Counted from the first letter of the stretch, positions 1 to 6,035 are shown. The stretch is 6,857 nt of DNA from an uncultured Bacteroidales bacterium (GCA_946614205.1 CAMOGR010000140.1:1-6857), one strand, 5' to 3'. Program-made: numbers and translations. Notes: generated by a model from the letters alone, not told the origin.

Positions 1-8
1 GGGAGGGG

Positions 9-26
9 CCCGCCGCATGCGGCGGG
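9..26. repeat. 18-base perfect palindrome
   Basis: CCCGCCGCATGCGGCGGG reads identically on both strands. As RNA it could fold into a 7-bp GC stem with a CATG loop. GGGAGGG flanks it on both sides (1-7 and 24-30). No T-run follows on either strand, so it is not a canonical intrinsic terminator. It may mark the 3' end of the minus-strand protease transcript or of a gene to the left of the window. Its function is unknown. Confidence 0.6.
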
Positions 27-33
27 AGGGATA

Positions 34-47
34 GGCCGCTTGCGGCC
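34..47. repeat. 14-base inverted repeat downstream of the protease gene
   Basis: GGCCGC and GCGGCC are separated by TT, giving a short GC-rich hairpin on either strand. It lies 46 bases past the stop of the minus-strand protease gene. On that strand the following bases are TATCCCTCCC, so there is no U-tract. With the palindrome at 9-26 it forms a tandem pair of hairpins that could stabilise or end a transcript. That role is inference. Confidence 0.5.
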
Positions 48-93
48 GTAGTCTGCAAACCGTAGCAACTTATTTTTTAACATTTTATTAAAT

Positions 94-1512
94 CTATTCG
101 TCCTTACCGAATGCGAAGTAACCCTGGCGGCCGGTGGCGGTGACGCCCTCGATTACGATGCTGCGGCGGGCTTTCTTTGCGATGTCGATAACGTCCTGAG
201 GCTTGTTGACTTTCTGGTCGTTGACGAACTTGATTACGAAGCCGTCCTCGCCTCCTGCCTGGGCAAGCTTGCCGCTGCCGGCGGAGAGGATCTCAACGCC
301 GCGTGACGTCTCGCCGATGCGGGCGCCGTAGAATGCTATGCTACCGTCCTCGGAGACCGTCCCGGTAGCCTCTGTGGTGCCCTGGAACTGCACCTCGAGT
401 TCGTGGACGCTGCCGTCGCGTACTATGGTGAGCCTGGCCTTGTCGCCGGGATGGAACTTGTTGATTGTGACCTGGAGGTCGGAAGTGGTCTTGATAACCG
501 TGGAGTCGACCTTGATGAGCACGTCGCCCTTGCGGACTCCGGCCTTCTCTGCGGCGCTGCCCTTGCTGACCTCATTTACATATACGCCGTCGAGCGAGGC
601 GAGGCGGTTGTCCTTGGCAATCTTGTCGGTGACGGGGGACATGGTGATACCCAGAATGGCTCTCTTGACGGAACCGAAGTCGAGCAGGTCGTCGACGATT
701 TTGTGTACTATGTTGGAAGGAACGGCAAAGGAGTAACCGGTGTAAGAGCCTGTGGTGGAGACTATTGCGGTGTTGATGCCCACCAGCTCGCCGGCTTTGT
801 TGACCAGTGCGCCGCCGGAGTTGCCGGGGTTCACTGCCGCGTCGGTCTGGATGAAGGACTCAATCTTGAACTCGCCGTTGTAGTTGGGCATGGAGCGTCC
901 TTTTGCACTCACGATGCCTGCGGTGATGGTGGAGCGGAGTTCCTCGCCGAGGGGGGAACCGATGGCCAGCACCCATTCGCCCAGACGGAGCTTGTCGGAG
1001 TCGGCGAAGGTCAGGGTCGGCAGGCCGTCTGCCTCTATCTTGATGAGGGCGACGTCGGTTGCCGGGTCGGTGCCTATCACGCTGGCTTCATAAGTCTTGT
1101 TGTTGTTGAGGGTGACTTCGATCTTGGTGGCGTTCTGCACCACGTGGTTATTGGTGACTATGTATCCGTCGGGGCGGATAATGACGCCGGACCCGCTGCC
1201 CTGGCGTTCCTGCTCACGAGACTGGGACTGGCCCTCGTCGCCGAAGAAGAAGCGGAAGAACGGGTCTATCATGTATTGCTGCTGGTATTTAACAGTGACT
1301 CTCACGTAGACCACGGCGTCCACTGCGTTCTCTGCCGCATAGGTGAAGTCGGGGTAGTCGGAAAGTGACAAATTGACAGTACGGGGAGACTGTCCTTCCT
1401 GGGAATACACTGCGGCGCCAGACTCCTGAGGAGTGGCGGCTTTCACGATTCCATAGGCCGTAAGGCCGCTCAGAAGCACCGAAGCGATGACTGTAATGAG
1501 ATTTTTTGCCAT
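94..1512 (-). CDS. degQ: Do/HtrA-family periplasmic serine protease (DegP/DegQ-like)
   Basis: This is a 472-residue envelope protease/chaperone that degrades or holds misfolded exported proteins. An N-terminal signal sequence (K3, then a hydrophobic stretch to about residue 24, cleavage near KA-A) sends it to the periplasm. The trypsin-like domain has a complete catalytic triad: His123 in TNNHVV, Asp153 in TDVALIKI and Ser232 in GNSGGAL. The DPFFRFFFG segment (about 83-91) resembles the LA loop of DegP/DegQ and is followed by a polar Q/S/R/E linker. PDZ1 covers about 285-375 with the RAILGI peptide-binding loop. A more divergent PDZ2 covers about 395-470. The length fits a two-PDZ DegP/DegQ protein, not the shorter one-PDZ DegS. 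The ATG at 1512 is right because the signal peptide starts there. It is divergent from dnaN. No promoter is convincing; envelope-stress control is typical of the family but is not shown here. The symbol could equally be degP or htrA. Confidence 0.95.
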   Translation of the reverse strand: MAKNLITVIASVLLSGLTAYGIVKAATPQESGAAVYSQEGQSPRTVNLSLSDYPDFTYAAENAVDAVVYVRVTVKYQQQYMIDPFFRFFFGDEGQSQSREQERQGSGSGVIIRPDGYIVTNNHVVQNATKIEVTLNNNKTYEASVIGTDPATDVALIKIEADGLPTLTFADSDKLRLGEWVLAIGSPLGEELRSTITAGIVSAKGRSMPNYNGEFKIESFIQTDAAVNPGNSGGALVNKAGELVGINTAIVSTTGSYTGYSFAVPSNIVHKIVDDLLDFGSVKRAILGITMSPVTDKIAKDNRLASLDGVYVNEVSKGSAAEKAGVRKGDVLIKVDSTVIKTTSDLQVTINKFHPGDKARLTIVRDGSVHELEVQFQGTTEATGTVSEDGSIAFYGARIGETSRGVEILSAGSGKLAQAGGEDGFVIKFVNDQKVNKPQDVIDIAKKARRSIVIEGVTATGRQGYFAFGKDE

Positions 1513-1582
1513 ATCGTGTATGTTTTGATTTTTCCGGCTTGTTAAAAAGTCAAAAGGTGTGCCAAATGTGCGGAATATTTAT

Positions 1583-1590
1583 TATTTTTG
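1583..1590 (+). promoter_or_regulatory. Bacteroidota-type -7 box of the dnaN promoter
   Basis: TATTTTTG matches the Bacteroidota housekeeping consensus TAnnTTTG exactly and lies 25 bases before the dnaN ATG, which implies a leader of about 20 bases. A -33 TTTG is not clear; the nearest candidate is a weak TGTG at 1558-1561. The spacer between the divergent protease and dnaN genes (1513-1615) is AT-rich compared with the genes and must hold the promoters for both. Confidence 0.6.
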
Positions 1591-1615
1591 CGTGGATAAT
1601 AATAAAAACGAATAT

Positions 1616-2734
1616 ATGGAATTCACAGTATCAAGCGCAGAACTTCTCAAGGGTGTAATGAATGTCTCCAAGGCCATTCCAGCCAAGACTTCTCTCCCCA
1701 TCCTGGAAAATTTCCTCTTCGTCCTCGGCGACGGCCGCCTGGACATCACGGCATCTGACCAGGAGCTTACGCTGCGCACTTGCGTCGCAGTGGAGAGTAC
1801 GGACAGCGGCAGCATCGCGGTACCTGCAAGGCAGATAATCGACCTTCTCAAGGCCCTGCCCGACCAGCCCGTCAAGATACAGACCAAGGGCGAGGGCTCT
1901 TTCGAGTGCATCTGGAGCAACGGCAATTCCTCCCTTCCCTTCTTCCCGGCGAGCGACTTCCCGGAAATCAAGGGCGTAGGCGAAGACGCTGAGACGGTGA
2001 TTTTCCCCGCCCAGTCCCTTGCAGACGGCATCGGAGGCACCATATACGCCACAGCGGACGACGACATGCGTCCCAACATGAACGGTATATTCTTCGACAT
2101 CGACCCCACGTCGACCACGCTCGTCGCTTCCGATTCCCATAAGCTCATCTGCTACACCACCACCGACGTCCAGGCTGCCCAGGCCTCCTCGTTCATACTT
2201 CACAAGAAGCCGGCAGGAGTGCTCCGCTCGCTCATCGACCGCACCGAGGGCGACGTCCAGGTGCGATTCGACGGCTCCAACGTGGTGTTCACCTTCGGCA
2301 GCACCGTCATGGTCTGCCGCCTCATAGTCGGCAAGTATCCCAAGTACCGCGACGTCATCCCCCAGAACAACTCCAACGTGCTCCGCATAGACCGCGTGCA
2401 GCTGCTCAATACCGTCCGCCGCGTATCCGTGTGCGCCAACAAGGCCTCCAACCACGTCAAGTTCACCCTTTCCCCCGGTCAGCTTGAGATTACCGCGCAG
2501 GACTTGGGCTTTGCCCTTGCGGCATACGAGAAACTCGAGTGCGACTACTCCGGCGACTCCCTCGCGATAGGTTTCAAGTCCTCCTTCCTGGTGGAAATCC
2601 TGAGCAACATGAGCTGCGAGACCCTGGTCATGAAATTCATGGACGCCCGCAGGGCCGCCCTCATCATCCCTTCGGAGGAAGAAGCCTCCACGGAAAAGAT
2701 TTGCGGCATCCTGATGCCGATAATGATTTCGTAA
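1616..2734 (+). CDS. dnaN: DNA polymerase III beta subunit (sliding clamp)
   Basis: This is the 372-residue ring-forming processivity clamp that tethers the replicative polymerase and repair enzymes to DNA. Three clamp domains are expected, at about 1-120, 125-250 and 255-372. Recognisable landmarks are KTSLPILENF near the start, RPNMNGIFFD (152-161), SDSHKL (172-177), GKYPKYRDVIP (239-249) and a C-terminal ILMPIMIS, where other clamps carry the conserved MPM/MPV ending next to the peptide-binding pocket. A GTG at 1559 is in frame, but the 19 extra codons it would add lie over the promoter and match nothing in clamps. The ATG at 1616 gives the family length. The leader is A-rich with no Shine-Dalgarno, as usual in Bacteroidota. 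The exonuclease gene follows after six bases, probably co-transcribed. No dnaA is adjacent. Confidence 0.97.
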   Translation: MEFTVSSAELLKGVMNVSKAIPAKTSLPILENFLFVLGDGRLDITASDQELTLRTCVAVESTDSGSIAVPARQIIDLLKALPDQPVKIQTKGEGSFECIWSNGNSSLPFFPASDFPEIKGVGEDAETVIFPAQSLADGIGGTIYATADDDMRPNMNGIFFDIDPTSTTLVASDSHKLICYTTTDVQAAQASSFILHKKPAGVLRSLIDRTEGDVQVRFDGSNVVFTFGSTVMVCRLIVGKYPKYRDVIPQNNSNVLRIDRVQLLNTVRRVSVCANKASNHVKFTLSPGQLEITAQDLGFALAAYEKLECDYSGDSLAIGFKSSFLVEILSNMSCETLVMKFMDARRAALIIPSEEEASTEKICGILMPIMIS

Positions 2735-2740
2735 TACGGT

Positions 2741-3574
2741 ATGGAACTCAATCTTCAGAGGCCTCTGCTCTTCTTCGACATAGAGAGTACGGGGCTGGAC
2801 ATTCCGGTCAATTCCATAATTGAACTCAGTTTCGTAAAGGTGTTTCCCGGCGGCGAGGAACGCATAAAAACTTGGAAGATAAAGCCTTGGGATTACGTTC
2901 GGCAGTGCCAGCGGCCCATAGAGCCCGCAGCCTCCGAGGTCAACGGCGTAACCGACGACATGCTCACCGACTGCCCCACGTTCTACGAGCTTTCGGACGA
3001 GATTGCATCCTGGCTGAAGGACAGCGACCTCGCCGGATTCAATTCCCAGAAGTTCGACCTCCCCATGCTGGCCGAGGAATTCGAGAGAGTAAAGCGTACA
3101 GGCAAGAATATAGACGTCGACCTCCACGCTCCCCGCATGGTGGACGTGCAGAATATCTTCCACGCCATGGAGCCCCGCAACCTCAAGGCCGCATACCGCT
3201 TCTACTGCGGCGGCGAGGATTTCGAGAACGCGCATACTGCAGAGGCCGACACCGTAGCCACCTACAAGGTGCTCAAGGCCCAGCTGGACCGCTACCCCGA
3301 CCAGCTCAAGAACGACGTGGCGCAGCTGTCGTCCTTCGTGGGCAAGCGCTACGTCGACTTCTCCGGTCACCTCGTCTGGAACGAAGCGGGGGAGCCGGTG
3401 ATCAATTTCGGCAAGCACAAGGGCAAGACGGCCCGCGAGGTCTTCGATACCGACCCGTCCTACTTTGCATGGATACAGCAGGGCTCGTTCACCCTGGATA
3501 CCAAGGCCCAGTTCGAAAAGTTAGAGCAGCGCTACAAGCTCGAACGCCTGGCCCAGAAGTTCAAGAAAAACTGA
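2741..3574 (+). CDS. DEDDh 3'-5' exonuclease (DnaQ/epsilon-like) with ExoX-like C-terminal domain
   Basis: This 277-residue cytoplasmic nuclease belongs to the DnaQ-type proofreading exonuclease superfamily. The metal-binding set is complete: Asp13 and Glu15 in FDIESTGLD (Exo I), Asp106 in GFNSQKFDLPML (Exo II), and His165 and Asp170 in HTAEADTVATY (Exo III, DEDDh type). A linker at about 183-205 contains QLSSF (195-199), close to the clamp-binding consensus QL[S/D]LF. The C-terminal part (about 207-270) has INFGKHKGK and resembles the ExoX-like C-terminal domain found behind such nucleases. Its position six bases after dnaN, and one base before nhaA, indicates one operon. It may supply proofreading or act in repair. 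Many Bacteroidota annotations call it a polymerase III epsilon subunit, but I cannot show that it is the replicative proofreader, so I give no symbol. Confidence 0.9.
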   Translation: MELNLQRPLLFFDIESTGLDIPVNSIIELSFVKVFPGGEERIKTWKIKPWDYVRQCQRPIEPAASEVNGVTDDMLTDCPTFYELSDEIASWLKDSDLAGFNSQKFDLPMLAEEFERVKRTGKNIDVDLHAPRMVDVQNIFHAMEPRNLKAAYRFYCGGEDFENAHTAEADTVATYKVLKAQLDRYPDQLKNDVAQLSSFVGKRYVDFSGHLVWNEAGEPVINFGKHKGKTAREVFDTDPSYFAWIQQGSFTLDTKAQFEKLEQRYKLERLAQKFKKN

Positions 3575-3575
3575 A

Positions 3576-5000
3576 ATGGCAAAACTGATTCCCATCTATA
3601 CCTGGAACAAAGGCGTACTTGAAATCACCAAGAGGGGGGACAAGCTCTCCCACAAGCCCTGGTTCCAGGGTGTACTGTTGCTGGGATGCGTCGTCCTTGC
3701 GATGCTCCTCGCCAACCTTCCGTTCACCCGGCATTTCTATCACGCCGTCCTCGAAACCCAGATGCAGCTGCACCTGAGCAGCCCCGACGGTGCGGTCAAC
3801 GTCCTGTTCCCCCGCGACCTCACGGTGGAGAAGTTCATCAACGACATCCTGATGGTGATATTCTTCTTTACGGTGGGTCTGGAGATAAGGCGCGAGGTCG
3901 CCCATGGAGAGCTTTCCAGCGTCAGGAAGGCCATGCTGCCGGTGATTGCCGCATTCGGCGGAGTGATCGCCCCGGCTCTCATCTACACCATAATCAACCA
4001 CGGTACCGCAGCCTCCAGCGGCTGGGGCATTCCCACGGCCACCGACATTGCCTTCGCGGTCTGCATCCTTTCGGTGCTCAACGACAAGGTTCCGGTTTCG
4101 CTCAAGGTTTTCCTCACCGCACTCGCCATAGCGGACGACCTCATAGCCATCCTCGTCGTGGCCCTGTTCTACGGCGGCAGGATAAACTTCGTGCTGCTCG
4201 CCATCGCCCTTGCGGTCATACTCTTCACCCTGCTGCTTCGCCGTGTCGGCGAGAAGCACATGTTCCCGTACATCTTCTGCGCGGTCATCGTGTGGGCCCT
4301 GTTCTATTACAGCGGCATACATGCCACCATGTCCGGCGTGGTGATGGCTTTCCTCATTCCGGCGAAGTCCCGTTACAACAAGGCCCAGTACATACACAAG
4401 CGCAACAAGTACATAGCCCGCCTGGACACATACGACGGCCTGGACGACGAGCCTTTCCCCAACGGTCCGCAGAAGCACTGCCTCCGCAAGCTCGACGAGA
4501 TAGCCCGCGGCACCATGGACATGAGCTACAAGGTTGAGCACGCCCTCAGCCCATGGGTGAATTTCCTCATCATGCCGGTTTTCGCACTTGCCAACGCAGG
4601 AGTGGAAATCAGCGACCCCGGACTGTTCAACGTATTCTCCTATTCGCCTCAGCTGGGAAGCGTCTCCATGGGAGTCTTCCTTGGCCTGCTGCTCGGCAAG
4701 CCGCTTGGAATCACCCTTTTCAGCTGGCTCGCTATCAAATTCAAGGTGGGCGAGATGCCCCACGGGGCCAACTGGAAGATGTTCTTTGCCGTGGCCTGTC
4801 TGGGCGGCATAGGATTCACCATGAGCATATTCGTTGACACGTTGTCGTTCAGCGAACAGGCTCCTGAGATTACGGCTCATCTCCGTGACGCGGGCAAGAT
4901 TGCAGTCCTGCTCGGTTCGGTATGCGCCGGCTTGCTGGGAAGCCTTCTTATTACTATTGTATCCAAATTGACTGGCCGCAAGTCGGAATTATCAAAATAA
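3576..5000 (+). CDS. nhaA: Na+/H+ antiporter NhaA
   Basis: This 474-residue inner-membrane antiporter exports Na+ (or Li+) in exchange for protons, controlling internal sodium and pH. About 12 hydrophobic segments are visible, from 30-47 to 436-462. Family motifs are FFFTVGLEIRREV (96-108), TATDIAF with Thr155-Asp157 (the broken helix IV, Asp133 in E. coli), LAIADDLIAI with Asp187-Asp188 (the ion-binding Asp163-Asp164 pair), SGIHATMSG (246-254), PVFALANAGV (334-343), and GKPLG with Lys375 (equivalent to Lys300). About 55 charged residues separate helix VIII (ending FLIP) from EHALSPWV. This is longer than in the E. coli protein but resembles many other NhaAs. The ATG overlaps nothing and is one base after the exonuclease TGA, with the A-rich end of that gene as leader, so translation is probably coupled. 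No terminator separates it from the tRNA 21 bases downstream. Confidence 0.96.
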   Translation: MAKLIPIYTWNKGVLEITKRGDKLSHKPWFQGVLLLGCVVLAMLLANLPFTRHFYHAVLETQMQLHLSSPDGAVNVLFPRDLTVEKFINDILMVIFFFTVGLEIRREVAHGELSSVRKAMLPVIAAFGGVIAPALIYTIINHGTAASSGWGIPTATDIAFAVCILSVLNDKVPVSLKVFLTALAIADDLIAILVVALFYGGRINFVLLAIALAVILFTLLLRRVGEKHMFPYIFCAVIVWALFYYSGIHATMSGVVMAFLIPAKSRYNKAQYIHKRNKYIARLDTYDGLDDEPFPNGPQKHCLRKLDEIARGTMDMSYKVEHALSPWVNFLIMPVFALANAGVEISDPGLFNVFSYSPQLGSVSMGVFLGLLLGKPLGITLFSWLAIKFKVGEMPHGANWKMFFAVACLGGIGFTMSIFVDTLSFSEQAPEITAHLRDAGKIAVLLGSVCAGLLGSLLITIVSKLTGRKSELSK

Positions 5001-5004
5001 TTCT

Positions 5005-5012
5005 TATCTTTG
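5005..5012 (+). promoter_or_regulatory. Bacteroidota-type -7 box of the tRNA-Thr promoter
   Basis: TATCTTTG is an exact TAnnTTTG match ending nine bases before the tRNA 5' end, so transcription would begin within a few bases of the mature tRNA. Like the dnaN box it continues into CG. No good -33 TTTG is visible; it would fall inside the last codons of nhaA. The tRNA may also be transcribed by read-through from nhaA. Confidence 0.6.
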
Positions 5013-5021
5013 CGGTCCCAA

Positions 5022-5094
5022 GCCACTTTAGCTCAGTCGGTAGAGCAGCGCATTCGTAACGCGCAGGTCGGCAGTCCGAGTCTGCCAAGTGGCT
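5022..5094 (+). tRNA. tRNA-Thr, anticodon CGU (reads ACG)
   Basis: This is a 73-base tRNA with a full cloverleaf. The acceptor arms GCCACTT and AAGTGGC pair perfectly over 7 bp. The D-stem is GCTC/GAGC with loop AGTCGGTA. The anticodon stem is GCGCA/CGCGC with loop TTCGTAA, placing the anticodon CGT at 5055-5057. The T-stem is GGCAG/CTGCC. Anticodon G35 and U36 and the pairs G1-C72 and C2-G71 agree with threonine identity. The discriminator is U73 and CCA is not encoded (the bases after U73 are CAC). Two oddities: the innermost anticodon-stem pair is an A31-C39 mismatch, and the T-loop is TCCGAGT, with C instead of the nearly universal T at position 55. The flanking promoter box and terminator suggest that it is expressed. 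Confidence 0.96.
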
Positions 5095-5110
5095 CACGCG
5101 ATGAAACTTT

Positions 5111-5143
5111 CCCGCGGAAGAGTGAAACTTCTGCGGGATTTTT
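5111..5143 (+). terminator. Intrinsic terminator after tRNA-Thr
   Basis: CCCGCGGAAG (5111-5120) pairs with CTTCTGCGGG (5128-5137) to give a 10-bp stem with one G-U wobble and the 7-base loop AGTGAAA. The bases ATTTTT follow. It lies 16 bases past the tRNA and should end both tRNA and nhaA read-through transcripts. TGAAACTT occurs at 5102-5109 and again at 5123-5130 across the loop and stem, a short direct repeat. Confidence 0.87.
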
Positions 5144-5174
5144 CCGTATAATATGTGCAGAATAAAAGATTCCA

Positions 5175-6035
5175 ATGAGACAACTTAAAATTACAAAGTC
5201 CATTACCAACCGCGAAAGCGCCTCCCTGGACAAGTACCTTCAGGAAATAGGCCGCGAGGAGCTGGTAAGCCCCGAGGAAGAGGTTGAACTTGCCCAGCGC
5301 ATCCGCAAGGGCGATCAGGCTGCACTCGAGAAACTCACCCGCGCCAACCTCCGCTTCGTGGTTTCAGTGGCAAAACAGTACCAAAACCAGGGCCTCAGCC
5401 TTCCCGACCTTATAAACGAAGGCAACCTCGGCCTCATCAAGGCCGCCGAAAAATTCGACGAAACCCGCGGATTCAAGTTCATCTCCTACGCAGTATGGTG
5501 GATTCGCCAGAGCATACTCCAGGCCCTTGCTGAGCAGAGCCGCATCGTGCGCCTGCCGCTCAACCAGGTAGGTTCCCTCAATAAGATAAACAAGGCCCTC
5601 GGCAAGTTCGAACAGGAGAACGAGCGCCAGCCGTCCACCGAAGAGCTTTCCGAGATGATAGACGTTCCCCGCGAGAAGATTGCCGACACCCTGCGCGTCT
5701 CCGGCCGCCACGTAAGCGTGGACGACCCTTTCGTGGAGGGAGAGGACAACTCGCTGCTCGACGTCCTTCCCAACGAGGATTCTCCCATGGCCGACAAGGG
5801 CCTCACCAACGAGTCCCTCAGTACGGAAATCGAACGCGCCCTTCAGATACTCACCCCCCGCGAGAGGGAAATCATCAAGAGTTTCTTCGGCATAGGCTGC
5901 CAGGAAATGACCCTCGAAGAGATTGGCGAGCGTCTGGACCTCACGCGCGAGCGTGTACGCCAGATCAAGGAAAAGGCCATACGTAAACTCAAGAAACCCG
6001 CTGCAAGCAAGCTTCTTAAATCATATCTGGGATGA
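5175..6035 (+). CDS. rpoD: Primary RNA polymerase sigma factor (RpoD/SigA, Bacteroidota type)
   Basis: This 286-residue housekeeping sigma factor directs RNA polymerase to most promoters. It begins directly before region 1.2 ([20 protein letters not shown], about 16-35) and lacks region 1.1, as Bacteroidota primary sigmas do. Region 2 (about 51-121) contains the core-binding and melting segments, including [14 protein letters not shown] (101-114). Region 3 is about 129-206. Region 4 is about 215-286 and has the helix-turn-helix [20 protein letters not shown] (246-265). Length and full conservation of regions 2 and 4 exclude an ECF or sporulation-type factor. The likely target is TAnnTTTG, as seen upstream of dnaN and tRNA-Thr here. 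The ATG at 5175 gives the usual N-terminus ([15 protein letters not shown]). Its own promoter must lie in the short space after the terminator but does not match the consensus. argS overlaps its stop by four bases. Confidence 0.97.
   Translation: MRQLKITKSITNRESASLDKYLQEIGREELVSPEEEVELAQRIRKGDQAALEKLTRANLRFVVSVAKQYQNQGLSLPDLINEGNLGLIKAAEKFDETRGFKFISYAVWWIRQSILQALAEQSRIVRLPLNQVGSLNKINKALGKFEQENERQPSTEELSEMIDVPREKIADTLRVSGRHVSVDDPFVEGEDNSLLDVLPNEDSPMADKGLTNESLSTEIERALQILTPREREIIKSFFGIGCQEMTLEEIGERLDLTRERVRQIKEKAIRKLKKPAASKLLKSYLG

Noticed and set aside
263..321. Long hydrophilic loop in NhaA (residue numbers; after helix VIII) as a novel inserted domain
   Set aside because: It is longer than in E. 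coli NhaA, but similar loops occur in many bacterial NhaAs, so it is not evidence of a fusion or new function.
403..1368. A 321-codon open frame on the plus strand inside the protease gene
   Set aside because: It is the codon-aligned antisense of the protease, which has an intact catalytic triad and signal peptide.
1563..1570. CACATTTG on the minus strand as a -7 box for the protease gene
   Set aside because: It differs from TAnnTTTG at the first conserved base and has no -33 TTTG at the right distance, so the support is too weak to annotate.
1559..1615. Upstream GTG start adding 19 residues to DnaN
   Set aside because: The extension covers the TAnnTTTG promoter box, does not resemble clamp N-termini, and the ATG at 1616 gives the expected length and MEFTVSSAEL start.
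1631..3418. A 595-codon open frame on the minus strand across dnaN and the exonuclease gene
   Set aside because: It is exactly opposite the sense codons of two confidently identified genes, is rich in His, Val, Gly and Glu with no recognisable domain, and is explained by absence of TTA, CTA and TCA in the sense genes.
3561..4880. A 439-codon open frame on the minus strand against nhaA
   Set aside because: It has the same codon-aligned antisense geometry, its composition mirrors a membrane-protein gene, and it shows no motif or leader signal.
5147..5152. TATAAT as the rpoD promoter -10
   Set aside because: Bacteroidota primary sigma recognises TAnnTTTG, no -35-like element lies at the right spacing, and an AT-rich leader can contain this hexamer by chance. 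The promoter question is kept as a finding.
5095..5174. Tandem TGAAACTT (5102 and 5123) as an attachment-site remnant next to the tRNA
   Set aside because: The repeat is only 8 bases, one copy is part of the terminator loop and stem, it does not duplicate the tRNA 3' end, and no integrase or foreign gene is nearby.
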